From UM-FILTER-47-13 sp964445195 (GTDB lineage Bacteria; Pseudomonadota; Alphaproteobacteria; Micavibrionales; Micavibrionaceae): 64,000 nucleotides of DNA. Position 1 is the stretch's first letter. Every line of letters begins with the position of its first letter. The stretch lies in assembly GCA_964445195.1 (NCBI GenBank), contig CAYUKA010000005.1, forward strand, positions 1 through 64,000. The letters run 5' to 3'. The notes under the pieces are model-generated. The model was given only the letters and a program-made list of their open reading frames with translations, was not told where the DNA came from and ran no database searches. The translations under genes and the position numbers were made by a program. Of the stretch, positions 16,858 through 24,982 are shown one piece after another.

Positions 16858-17358
16858 TTAAGCCAGGACCGTAACGCCGCCAGAAGATCCATCACTGCCG
16901 GACTGGGCCGCCGCTGCAAAAGCAGCCTGTTGCTGCGGTGTTACAACACCACCACCATTGCCATTGCTGGCGGCAAACGCTTCTACGCCACCATTATTCG
17001 GCGCTGTTTGCTGTACAAAAGCCTGCGCACTCTGAGATTGGGATTGCGGCGCGGCAACTTCGGCTGCTGCGGCCTCACGCGCGGCATCCCTTGCTGCCTG
17101 CTGGCGGGCCTGTGCCTCAAGCTGCTGCTCAGACGGGAACTGGTCAACAACATCGCCGGTCTCACCATTCCGGAGCTGCAGAACAGCGCGGTCGAAATTC
17201 ACATCAACGAACACATACGGGCTGATATACGGCGCACGCGGCGCGGCCCTCTGAACCCTGTCCGGGTTCGCGGCCAGGGATTCGGCATTGCTCGTCTGGT
17301 CGCTGTTACCGCGAACAAACGGCGCCGTCTGCAAGACTGAATTTACTGCTTCAATCAT
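16858..17358 (-). CDS. FlaG-like protein of unknown function
   Basis: A 166-residue protein. Residues about 45-80 contain SPYVFVDVNFDRAVLQLRN followed by GETGDVVDQFPSE, which resembles the short conserved core of FlaG (a beta strand, then D-x-ETGEV-x-x-x-P-x-E). The C-terminal half is low complexity, rich in Ala, Gln and Gly, and ends SSGGVTVLA. FlaG affects filament length in other bacteria, but its mechanism is unclear. The position next to flaF and opposite to fliF supports a flagellar connection. The similarity is limited to about 30 residues, so I do not assign a symbol. An extended -10-like TGTGATAAT lies about 85 bases upstream on the minus strand. Confidence 0.6.
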   Translation of the reverse strand: MIEAVNSVLQTAPFVRGNSDQTSNAESLAANPDRVQRAAPRAPYISPYVFVDVNFDRAVLQLRNGETGDVVDQFPSEQQLEAQARQQAARDAAREAAAAEVAAPQSQSQSAQAFVQQTAPNNGGVEAFAASNGNGGGVVTPQQQAAFAAAAQSGSDGSSGGVTVLA

Positions 17359-17825
17359 AATCCTAACCGTGTTTTATTCCCCAAAAGCGCACCTCTAAAA
17401 AACTACACCTGTAGTAAGATACACTTCTCTATTATCACAGTAACCCATCCCAATGCAAAAGTCAAGCAGTTTACCTGGCTCTTAACGGATAAATAATTCA
17501 TAAAATTAGGAGAATTTAATTTATTAATAGCTTGCAGCGCTATGTCCCAGAGTCAAAAAATCGATATGATTTGAACAAAATTTACCCCCTTTACGCTTAA
17601 AAATAGCCGGCATGTTTAGGCGTATTTTAAGCTGGCCATGCAATAATCTATATATAACAAAAATGACAGAGACACGGCAGATGGTAAGATCGGATTTGCG
17701 TGATTCGCATTTCTCGGGTAGGTTTTTAAATGGGGATAACATATTGATCCTCAAACCTGCCAACCCGTCTCGCCTGCGAAAATATCCGCAACCGCCGAAC
17801 AAGACAATGACAAAAGGTCGAATCC
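17359..17825. other. 467-bp divergent intergenic region
   Basis: AT-rich gap between the divergent FlaG-like gene and fliF. It should contain promoters for both, but I found no convincing sigma-54 -24/-12 pair and no TTAA-N7-TTAA CtrA dyad. Short frames in it look random in codon use. Several TTAA half-sites occur (for example near 17482, 17516 and 17523) without consistent spacing. Confidence 0.5.
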
Positions 17826-19472
17826 GTGAACAGCTTTCTTGAAACAATCAAGCAACTCGGCCCCGCAAGACTGGCCATTATGGGCGGCGTTCTGGTCGGT
17901 CTGCTGCTGTTTTTCGTCTTTGTTTCGATGCGCGTATCAACACCGGAGCTTGAATTACTTTACGGCGACCTGTCATCGGTTGACTCCAGCACCATGGCCG
18001 CAACACTGGCGGAAAATAATATCAGCTACGACCTGTCACCTGACGGCAGCCGGATCATGGTCCCCGGCGACCAGGTCGGGCAGGCCCGGATGCTGCTGGC
18101 GCAGGAAGGGCTGCCCAACGGCGGGTCAATGGGGTACGAGATTTTCGACCGGCAATCGGGCTTCGGCACAACGAACTTTGTCCAGAATATTAACCAGGTG
18201 CGCGCGCTTGAGGGCGAACTGGCCCGCACCATTAGCTCGCTTGACGGCCTGCGCAGCGCCCGGGTGCATCTCGTTCTGCCGCAGCGTGAGCTGTTCAGCC
18301 GCGAGTCCCGGCCCGCCAGCGCCAGCGTGTTCGTCGCCCAGCGCCCCGGCGCCCGGCTTGAAAACGAACAGATACTGGCCATCCAGTCACTCATCGCCTC
18401 GGCAGTCCCCCAGCTTGAACCGGACTCCGTCTCAATTATTGACAGCGATGGCAACCTGCTGGCCCGCGGCGGTGAAGACGACCAGACCCTGCTGACCGTC
18501 AAGGCCGAAGAAATGCGCCGCAGCTACGAGCAGCGGCTGACACGGGCTATTGAAGACATTGTCGGCCGCATTGTCGGCTTCGACGGCGTGCGCGCCAATG
18601 TCACGGCGGATCTTAATTTCGACCGGATCAGCACAAATGAAGAGCTTTTCGACCCTGAAACACAGGTCGTGCGCTCCTCGCAAACCATCGAAGAAAACAA
18701 CGTAGAGCGCGAACCGCCGTCGGGCGAAGTCTCTGTCCAGAACAACCTGCCCGGCATTGCCGGCGACCTGTTCGTCGACCCGAAACCGGCCGTTGAAAGC
18801 AACCGGGTCGAGGAAACCACCAATTTCGAGATCAGCCGCACCGTCCGCAGCACAACCCGCGAAGTCGGTGAAATCAGGAAACTGGCCGTCGCCGTGCTGG
18901 TGGATGGCACGTACACCACCGATGAAGAAGGCAACCGCGTTTATCAGCCGCGCACGCAGGAACAGCTCGACCAGATTACGACCCTTGTCCGCTCAGCCAT
19001 CGGTTATGATGCCGACCGCGGCGACGTACTGGAAGTCGTCAACATGCAGTTTGCCGACATCGAGGCCGAAGATATGCTGCTGGACGAAGAGCTGCTGTTC
19101 GGTTTCGAGCGCGGCGATTTGCTGGACGCGGTCGAGATTATTACCGTTGCTATTATGATTATCCTGGTCATCCTGCTGGTCATCCAGCCCATGGTCGGCC
19201 GCCTGCTGGCCACCGAAGGACCGCAACTTGAAGACGACCTTGAGGCGCAGCTTCTGGCCGGCCGGCCAATGGGACCGGCGCTGGAAGGTCCCGACGGCGG
19301 CGCGGAATTTGAGCCGCCATCGCTGGAAGAAGAAGAGGATACGCTGATCGACATGCAGCAGGTCGAGGGCAAGGTCAAAGCCTCCTCGATCAAGAAGGTT
19401 GAAGATATTGTTGAGAATTACCCGAGCGAAACGGTTTCGGTCCTGCGTAGCTGGATGAGTTCGGAAACATGA
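17826..19472 (+). CDS. fliF: Flagellar MS-ring protein FliF
   Basis: Inner-membrane MS ring, the base on which the flagellum assembles. The 548-residue product has two membrane segments (residues about 19-37 and 437-457) flanking a large periplasmic region. The ring-building motif part includes RARLLLAQEGLPNGGSMGYE-like text (QARMLLAQEGLPNGG), RTISSLDGLRSARVHLVLPQ and SVSIIDSDGNLL. The C-terminal helix for FliG binding (ENYPSETVSVLRSWM) is present. Translation starts at GTG (17826); only a weak AAAGG precedes it. It heads a tight run fliF-fliG-fliH-fliN-motA-flbD, the typical alphaproteobacterial order. Confidence 0.96.
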   Translation: MNSFLETIKQLGPARLAIMGGVLVGLLLFFVFVSMRVSTPELELLYGDLSSVDSSTMAATLAENNISYDLSPDGSRIMVPGDQVGQARMLLAQEGLPNGGSMGYEIFDRQSGFGTTNFVQNINQVRALEGELARTISSLDGLRSARVHLVLPQRELFSRESRPASASVFVAQRPGARLENEQILAIQSLIASAVPQLEPDSVSIIDSDGNLLARGGEDDQTLLTVKAEEMRRSYEQRLTRAIEDIVGRIVGFDGVRANVTADLNFDRISTNEELFDPETQVVRSSQTIEENNVEREPPSGEVSVQNNLPGIAGDLFVDPKPAVESNRVEETTNFEISRTVRSTTREVGEIRKLAVAVLVDGTYTTDEEGNRVYQPRTQEQLDQITTLVRSAIGYDADRGDVLEVVNMQFADIEAEDMLLDEELLFGFERGDLLDAVEIITVAIMIILVILLVIQPMVGRLLATEGPQLEDDLEAQLLAGRPMGPALEGPDGGAEFEPPSLEEEEDTLIDMQQVEGKVKASSIKKVEDIVENYPSETVSVLRSWMSSET

Positions 19473-19520
19473 TAAATGACTGACACAGGACGATAGATAA
19501 AGGGACGATGAGGCAGGGGC

Positions 19521-20537
19521 ATGCGCGTACGTGAAGACTACCGTACATTATCCGGCGCTGAGAAATCGGCGATTTTCCTGCTGGCACTGGGCGAGGAATA
19601 CACCGCCAAGATTTTCGAGCATATGGACGATGAGGAAATCATGGAGATTTCCCAGACCATGGCCAATCTCGGTAAGGTCAGCGCCAATGTCGTAGAACGG
19701 CTGTTCGTTGACTTCGCCGAGCAGATGAGCTCGACCAACGCCCTTGTCGGCACGCTGGATTCAACAGAACGGCTGCTGCAAAAGGTTCTCGGCGAAGATA
19801 AAGTCGGCGAGATCATGGAAGAAATCCGCGGCCCGGCCGGCCGCACCATGTGGGAAAAACTCGGCAATGTGAATGAAGAGATTCTCGCCAACTTCCTGCA
19901 AAAAGAATACCCGCAAACCGTTGCCGTCGTGCTGTCCAAGGTGCAGACCGATCACGGCGCCCGGGTCCTGGCGATGCTGCCCGAAAATTTCGCGCTGGAG
20001 GTCATCCACCGCATGCTGCGCATGGAAGCGGTGCAAAAAGAAGTCCTGGAAGATGTCGAGCGTACATTACGGACTGAATTCATGTCGAACCTCGCCCGCA
20101 CACAGCGCCGCGACTCGCACGAGCTGATGGCTGAGATATTCAACAGCCTTGAGCGCTCCGTTGAAACCAAGTTTATGGAGGAGCTGGAAAAATCGGTACC
20201 GGAGTCGGCCGAGAAGATCCGCAGCCTGATGTTCACCTTCGAAGACCTGCTCAAACTCGACCCGACCGCGATCCAGACGGTTATCCGCGCCGTCGACAAG
20301 GACAAGCTGCCGACCGCTCTCAAAGGGGCTACCGAAACGCTGCGCGATCTGTTCTTCTCCAACATGTCCGAGCGCGCAGCCAAAATCATGAAAGAGGATA
20401 TGGCCGCGATGGGACCGGTGCGCCTCAAGGAAGTCGAAGAATCCCAGCAATATATCGTCAATGTCACCAAGGACCTGGAAGCGCGCGGCGAGATCGTTAT
20501 TGCCGCTGGCGGCGACGATGACGAACTTATATATTGA
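19521..20537 (+). CDS. fliG: Flagellar motor switch protein FliG
   Basis: Rotor component linking the MS ring to the C ring and interacting with the MotA stator. The 338-residue protein has the three FliG domains; the middle-domain EHPQ motif reads EYPQ (LQKEYPQTVAVVLSK), and the C-terminal domain has the torque helix with charged residues (FTFEDLLKLDPTAIQTVIRA, then AERAAKIMKEDM-like SERAAKIMKEDMAAMGPVRL). Start chosen at 19521 with a GAGGCAGGGG sequence just before it. The stop overlaps the region of the next start, within the fliF operon. Confidence 0.95.
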   Translation: MRVREDYRTLSGAEKSAIFLLALGEEYTAKIFEHMDDEEIMEISQTMANLGKVSANVVERLFVDFAEQMSSTNALVGTLDSTERLLQKVLGEDKVGEIMEEIRGPAGRTMWEKLGNVNEEILANFLQKEYPQTVAVVLSKVQTDHGARVLAMLPENFALEVIHRMLRMEAVQKEVLEDVERTLRTEFMSNLARTQRRDSHELMAEIFNSLERSVETKFMEELEKSVPESAEKIRSLMFTFEDLLKLDPTAIQTVIRAVDKDKLPTALKGATETLRDLFFSNMSERAAKIMKEDMAAMGPVRLKEVEESQQYIVNVTKDLEARGEIVIAAGGDDDELIY

Positions 20538-20542
20538 TATGC

Positions 20543-21277
20543 ATGATCAAGACGCAGGATAAAGCAGGAACGACCAAAGTCCGGGACCCCGGCGAGCGTT
20601 TCCTGTTCGACCAGAATAATTTCGATGACGATTTCGAGGAAGAGATCATCGAAGAAGAGCCGCCGCCGCCAACCTATAGCGAGGAAGAGCTGGCCGCCGC
20701 CCGCGATGCCGCGTACCGCGAAGGCAAAAAAGACGGCCTTGCCGAAGCCGCCGCCAGCCGGGAAAAACAGATCGCCGAGCTGATCGCCAAGATCACCGAT
20801 CATTTCAAAACCCTGTTCGCCGCGGAACAGCTCCGTGAACAGCAATATGAAAGCGAAGCCGTCCTGCTTGCGCAAACCATTTTCCAGCGGCTGTTCCCGG
20901 CCCTGAACGAACGCGAGGGACTGGCGGAAGTGCAGGCTGTGATCGCTTCCGTTTTAGACACGCAGAAAGATGCCGGAAAACTTGTCATAGAAGTCCATCC
21001 CGAAGATACCCAGCCGATCGAAGAGCGTTTGCAGGGCCTGGTGACCGCACTGGCAGCCGCCGGTGATATCACCGTTCAGGGCAATGAAACACTGCAAAGC
21101 GGCGACTGTACGATCCGCTGGGACGATGGCGGCGCACAGCGGCGTATCCATGATCTGGCCGAAGAAATTCACAGGCAACTTGAACATATGCTTGCTGATC
21201 GGCCCACACTGCAGGATAATAGGGAAGATCAGGCAGTTGATGCTGATGATGATACGATAAACGGAGACACGGAATGA
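20543..21277 (+). CDS. fliH: Flagellar assembly protein FliH
   Basis: Regulator of the export ATPase FliI and connector to the export gate. The 244-residue protein (start MIKTQDKAG) has an acidic, proline-containing N-terminus (EEEIIEEEPPPPTYSEEEL), a long coiled coil (residues about 50-110) and a C-terminal domain typical of FliH/YscL (VLDTQKDAGKLVIEVHPEDT, then GDCTIRWDDGGAQR). I preferred the ATG at 20543 over the TTG at 20534 that would overlap the fliG stop. Last codons overlap fliN (ATGA). FliI and FliJ are encoded separately at 35878-37711. Confidence 0.88.
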   Translation: MIKTQDKAGTTKVRDPGERFLFDQNNFDDDFEEEIIEEEPPPPTYSEEELAAARDAAYREGKKDGLAEAAASREKQIAELIAKITDHFKTLFAAEQLREQQYESEAVLLAQTIFQRLFPALNEREGLAEVQAVIASVLDTQKDAGKLVIEVHPEDTQPIEERLQGLVTALAAAGDITVQGNETLQSGDCTIRWDDGGAQRRIHDLAEEIHRQLEHMLADRPTLQDNREDQAVDADDDTINGDTE

Positions 21278-21690
21278 GCGACGACGATCAGACACCGGAG
21301 GACAGCGGCGTATCGCAGGATGCGGTCGACGATATTATGGGCGACTCCGGTGGCGATGCGGGCGGCGGCATGAATCTTGACGAAATCCAGGCACATGAAG
21401 CCGGCCGCGATGAAGAACAGGAATATGAATATGGCGAGCCGATGGCCGGCGATGTCACCGCCATCTATGACATTCCCGTGCAAATATCGGCCGTGCTCGG
21501 CCGCTCGACAATGCAGGTCAGCCAGCTTCTGAAACTCGGCCGGGGCGCGGTGGTCGAACTTGACCGCAAGGTCGGCGAAGCCATTGATATTTATGTCAAC
21601 AATCGCCTGGTCGCCCGGGGCGAGGTTGTGGTTGTCGAAGATAAATTGGGTGTTACAATGACCGAGATCGTCAAATCTGACCGCAGCTAG
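21274..21690 (+). CDS. fliN: Flagellar motor switch protein FliN
   Basis: C-ring component at the base of the rotor. The 138-residue protein has a disordered acidic N-terminus (residues 1-60) and the SpoA/FliN domain (IPVQISAVLGRSTMQVSQLL, then LGRGAVVELDRKVGEAIDIY and GEVVVVEDKLGVTMTEIV). The start overlaps fliH by four bases. No separate fliM or fliY lies in the window. Confidence 0.95.
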   Translation: MSDDDQTPEDSGVSQDAVDDIMGDSGGDAGGGMNLDEIQAHEAGRDEEQEYEYGEPMAGDVTAIYDIPVQISAVLGRSTMQVSQLLKLGRGAVVELDRKVGEAIDIYVNNRLVARGEVVVVEDKLGVTMTEIVKSDRS

Positions 21691-21703
21691 GGCATCATCA
21701 TTC

Positions 21704-22549
21704 ATGGCAAGCGATACAGCACAAGAGCAGGCAATCGGCGGCGTTACCCCTGACATCCGGGTCCGGCCGCCATCAGTGAAACTTGATTTCGCTACGTTAC
21801 TCGGCCTTGTTTTCGCGCTCGGCCTGATTGTCGGCGCCATCGCGATGGGCGACAACAACGCCAATTTCGTTAACGGCACAGCCTTCCTGATCGTTGTACT
21901 GGGTACAATGGCAGCAACCGCTGTGTCCTATACCGGCGATGAGCTAAAACACGTGCCTGGTATCCTCGGCAACGCGATCCTGCGCCGATTCCGTCAGCCG
22001 ACCGTTATGGCGACGCAGCTTATGGACATTGCCATGCTGGCCCGCAAAAAAGGGTTGCTGGCGCTGGCCAGCCTTGATGCTGAGCTGCGCAAAGACCCGT
22101 TCCTCGCCCGCGCCGTCCAGCTTGTCACCGACGGTTACAGCGGCGAAGATATCGACCGCGTGCTGGGGCAGGAGGTCGACTCAATCGCCGAACGTCACCG
22201 CCGCGCCGCCAGCATCATGCGCCGCGCCTCGGAAATCGCGCCGGCTATGGGACTGATCGGTACGCTGGTCGGTCTGGTACAAATGCTGGCGCAGCTTGAT
22301 GACCCATCCTCGATCGGCCCGGCCATGGCTGTGGCCCTGCTGACCACCTTTTATGGCGCCATTCTCGGCACAATCATTCTCGGCCCGCTCGCCGCAAAGC
22401 TGGAGCGCAATTCAGGTGATGAAACCATGGTCAAGAACCTGGTGCTGACCGCGATGGGTTCGATCGCCCGGCAGGAGAACCCCCGCCGCCTTGAAATGCT
22501 GCTCAACAGCGAATTACCGCCGGAAGAGCGCATCCGCTATTTTGATTAA
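21704..22549 (+). CDS. motA: MotA/PomA-family flagellar stator protein
   Basis: Proton- or sodium-channel stator subunit that drives rotation. The 281-residue protein has four predicted membrane segments (about 28-46, 56-74, 175-195 and 205-228) and the MotA signature between the last two (ASEIAPAMGLIGTLVGLVQM, then GPAMAVALLTTFYGAILGTI). The cytoplasmic loop (residues about 75-170) contains the charged residues typical for rotor contact. It is placed between fliN and flbD; no MotB follows it, so its plug/peptidoglycan-binding partner must be elsewhere. Which ion it uses cannot be read with confidence. It could be one of several MotA-type copies in the genome. Confidence 0.9.
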   Translation: MASDTAQEQAIGGVTPDIRVRPPSVKLDFATLLGLVFALGLIVGAIAMGDNNANFVNGTAFLIVVLGTMAATAVSYTGDELKHVPGILGNAILRRFRQPTVMATQLMDIAMLARKKGLLALASLDAELRKDPFLARAVQLVTDGYSGEDIDRVLGQEVDSIAERHRRAASIMRRASEIAPAMGLIGTLVGLVQMLAQLDDPSSIGPAMAVALLTTFYGAILGTIILGPLAAKLERNSGDETMVKNLVLTAMGSIARQENPRRLEMLLNSELPPEERIRYFD

Positions 22550-22561
22550 GAGTTCATAACC

Positions 22562-23968
22562 ATGCGTTTAATGATCGTCGGACAACTGGAAGGCCATATC
22601 AGCGCCGCGGGCAAAATTGCCCTCAAGCGCGGCGCAAAGGTGATTCACTGCGAGGATACCGAGCAGGCGCTCGGCGCACTGCGCAACGGCAAAGGCGCCG
22701 ATGTCGCGATGGTCGATATCAAGCAGGACATCGCCGGCTTTATCGCCGACCTTGAGGCGGAGAGAATCCATATGCCGGTGGTCGCCTGCGGGATCGGCAC
22801 CGACGCCCGCGCTGCGGTAAAGGCCATTCAGGACGGTGCCAAAGAATATGTCCCCCTGCCCCCGGATGCCGAATTGATCGCCGCGGTTCTTGAAGCCGTC
22901 ACCGAGGAAAGCAACACCATGATCGCCGAAGACCCGGCGATGAAACAGGTTGTGCAAATGGCCGACAAGATCGCGCCGAGCGAAGCCACCGTGCTGATTA
23001 CCGGCGAGTCCGGTACCGGCAAGGAGGTCATGTCGCAATACATCCACCGTAAATCAAAGCGCAAAGACGGTAACTTTATCGCCGTTAACTGCGCCGCAAT
23101 CCCGGAAAACCTTCTGGAGTCAGAGCTTTTCGGCCATGAAAAAGGCGCCTTTACCGGTGCCGCCGGCCGCCGGATCGGTAAGTTTGAAGAGGCCGGCGGC
23201 GGTACGCTGCTGCTCGATGAAGTCTCGGAAATGCACCCGTCCCTGCAGGCCAAGCTGCTGCGCGTAATCCAGGAAAAGGAGGTCACCCGCATCGGCAGCA
23301 ACGAGCCGGTCAAGGTCGATGTTCGCCTGATCGCGACCTCGAACCGCAATCTTGAGGACTCGGTCAAAAAGGGAGAGTTCCGCGAAGACCTGTATTTCCG
23401 TTTGAATGTTGTGAATATACGCCTGCCGGCCTTAAGAGAGCGGCCTGCCGACATCCCGGCGCTGGCGCAGTTCTTTGCCGATAAATTCGCCGAGGCCAAC
23501 GGCATCGATAAAAAGAAACTGGCCCCCGCCACAATTGAAAAGCTGAAACACTATGGCTGGCGCGGCAATATCCGGGAGCTGGAAAATACCATGCACCGGG
23601 CAATCCTGATGTCAATGCAAAGCGAAATCGAGCCGGAAGCCGTGCAGCTTCAAAGCGGCATGGGCGCAGACGTGCCAGCCCAACCAGCGATGAATGCCCC
23701 CGATCCGGCCGGCGTGTCCGGTGCCGGTACACAAACGGCAGAGGCCGAACAGCCGCCCGTACAAAATCAGGGCGCTGTCGAAAACCTGGTCGGCCGTACC
23801 ATTGCCGATGTTGAGCGCGACATGATCCTGAACACGCTCGATCACTGCCTTGGTAATCGCACGCACGCCGCCAACATCCTCGGCATCTCGATCCGCACGC
23901 TGCGCAACAAGCTCAACCAGTATAAAGAAGACGGCGTCGACGTCCCCGCCGCCGGTAGCGGGAATTGA
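22562..23968 (+). CDS. flbD: Sigma-54-dependent flagellar activator FlbD
   Basis: Enhancer-binding activator of class III/IV flagellar genes. The 468-residue protein has a degenerate receiver-like N-domain (residues 1-115), an AAA+ domain (about 130-360) with Walker A GESGTGKE, the sigma-54 contact loop GAFTGA and Walker B GGTLLLDEVSE, a Gln/Pro-rich linker, and a Fis-type helix-turn-helix (HAANILGISIRTLRNKLNQY). The receiver domain lacks the usual phosphoacceptor context, in agreement with known FlbD, which is controlled by FliX instead of phosphorylation. FliX is encoded at 3177. It closes the fliF operon. Confidence 0.94.
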   Translation: MRLMIVGQLEGHISAAGKIALKRGAKVIHCEDTEQALGALRNGKGADVAMVDIKQDIAGFIADLEAERIHMPVVACGIGTDARAAVKAIQDGAKEYVPLPPDAELIAAVLEAVTEESNTMIAEDPAMKQVVQMADKIAPSEATVLITGESGTGKEVMSQYIHRKSKRKDGNFIAVNCAAIPENLLESELFGHEKGAFTGAAGRRIGKFEEAGGGTLLLDEVSEMHPSLQAKLLRVIQEKEVTRIGSNEPVKVDVRLIATSNRNLEDSVKKGEFREDLYFRLNVVNIRLPALRERPADIPALAQFFADKFAEANGIDKKKLAPATIEKLKHYGWRGNIRELENTMHRAILMSMQSEIEPEAVQLQSGMGADVPAQPAMNAPDPAGVSGAGTQTAEAEQPPVQNQGAVENLVGRTIADVERDMILNTLDHCLGNRTHAANILGISIRTLRNKLNQYKEDGVDVPAAGSGN

Positions 23969-23974
23969 TTATTT

Positions 23975-24418
23975 CTAAAACTCTAATTTGAGAGCTGCAT
24001 CCTGATGCCCCGGATGCAGGTTATCTATTATGAATTGCGCCGCGTCATCATAAGAAGAATCGCTGATTGTATGGTCATCTTTCCAGTCAGGCAGGGCGGC
24101 GCCATAAAATTTTGCCCAGGTCAATAACGGCCAGCTGACGACAACATCACAAAAAGCACCAGTGAGAGCGTCATGTCTAACTTCGGCAGTCGCGTAATCA
24201 ATACCCGCCTCTTCCAGCTTCGCAATAATCCCGGCATTCACCTGGTCGCAGAACTCTACTGCCAGGGCATTGTCTGCTTGTCTTTGTTCCCACTTTTCAT
24301 CCGTTAACTCCAGTATATCCGCTATAGGGGCCCGCGGCGTTTCTGCTGCGGCCTGCCCTGCCCCCAGCCCCAAAACAAGAGCCGCGGCGCCAAAAATCCC
24401 TGCTGATAATTTAAACAT
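23975..24418 (-). CDS. Secreted protein of unknown function
   Basis: A 147-residue protein with a clear signal peptide (residues 1-25, MFKLSAGIFGAAALVLGLGA, cleavage near QAAA-ETP). The mature part is mostly helical and contains two cysteines (in VEFCDQV and GAFCDVV), which may form a disulphide in the periplasm. I recognise no family. It is convergent with flbD and its stop is only 6 bases from that of flbD. The ribosome site is an unusual run of eight G residues (minus strand) 5-12 bases before the ATG. A palindrome and a TTGACA box lie upstream (24439-24489), suggesting dedicated regulation. Confidence 0.7.
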   Translation of the reverse strand: MFKLSAGIFGAAALVLGLGAGQAAAETPRAPIADILELTDEKWEQRQADNALAVEFCDQVNAGIIAKLEEAGIDYATAEVRHDALTGAFCDVVVSWPLLTWAKFYGAALPDWKDDHTISDSSYDDAAQFIIDNLHPGHQDAALKLEF

Positions 24419-24438
24419 ATGTCCCCCCCCAAAATAGC

Positions 24439-24464
24439 GTTACGAAAAGCTATATTTTCGTAAC
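24439..24464. promoter_or_regulatory. Perfect 10-bp inverted repeat, operator candidate
   Basis: GTTACGAAAA (24439-24448) and TTTTCGTAAC (24455-24464) form a perfect palindrome with a 6-base spacer. It overlaps the edge of a -10-like element and the expected start region of the minus-strand gene ending at 24418, the usual site for a repressor operator. Confidence 0.55.
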
Positions 24465-24489
24465 TATAGCGGTTCCGTCACAGTGTCAA
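24463..24489 (-). promoter_or_regulatory. Sigma-70-type promoter candidate for the secreted protein gene
   Basis: Minus-strand TTGACA (24484-24489) with TATAGT (24463-24468) 15 bases downstream. The boxes are near consensus but the spacing is short; a 17-base spacing would use TAGTTA instead. The palindrome at 24439-24464 overlaps it. Confidence 0.5.
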
Positions 24490-24536
24490 ATAAAAATATC
24501 GGCCCATCCACCAGCGATGGAGGGAAAGCTCTGAAA

Positions 24537-24893
24537 TTACTGACCGCCGAGTCTAAGAACGAGCTGCTCTACAGCCTGCGCATCCATTCCATGATGTGAT
24601 GATATGTCATAAAGTTCGACTTCATCAGGCTTGTCAGCCGTGACCCGTACCATAGGGGTAAATTTGCCGCTGGCTTCGTCAAAAAGGGAAATGAAAGTCA
24701 GGCGGGCCGTTCCGCTATCTTGTGGTGTTACCGTTGTCAGATTGTATATAGCACCTTCCGGCTCTTCGCCCTCCGGTCCTGCAACGATTTTCATACGCCA
24801 TACCTCTTGCTCTCCCGTCGTCGCTTCTTGCAAAACGTCTCTCCCGGCAAGAGCGTTGAAGGCCTTAAAAAAATCTTCGTGGCTTAAACTCAT
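24537..24893 (-). CDS. Small cytoplasmic protein of unknown function
   Basis: A 118-residue soluble protein (start MSLSHEDFFKAFNAL) without signal peptide, membrane segment or recognised motif. Predicted mixed alpha/beta with a beta-rich centre (VWRMKIVAGPEGEEPEGAIY) and a C-terminal helix (MDAQAVEQLVLRLGGQ). I chose the ATG at 24893 because GGAG stands 7 bases upstream; an in-frame ATG at 24905 would place that GGAG inside the coding sequence. A TTGACA promoter precedes it. The neighbours give no hint of function. Confidence 0.7.
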   Translation of the reverse strand: MSLSHEDFFKAFNALAGRDVLQEATTGEQEVWRMKIVAGPEGEEPEGAIYNLTTVTPQDSGTARLTFISLFDEASGKFTPMVRVTADKPDEVELYDISSHHGMDAQAVEQLVLRLGGQ

Positions 24894-24917
24894 TTTAATC
24901 TCCATCTAAAAATGGAT

Positions 24918-24947
24918 GTAATATCACAAGCTTTATAAATATGTCAA
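24918..24947 (-). promoter_or_regulatory. Sigma-70-type promoter for the 118-residue unknown gene
   Basis: Minus-strand TTGACA (24942-24947), 18-base AT-rich spacer, TATTAC (24918-24923). The start codon at 24893 follows with a normal ribosome site. Confidence 0.55.
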
Positions 24948-24982
24948 ATAAAACGGGAGAAGTATTTCGATCAGCCGTTCTG

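Noticed and set aside
17612..17842. 76-residue open frame before fliF
   Set aside because: It overlaps the fliF start, has no ribosome site and random composition; the region is better read as regulatory DNA.
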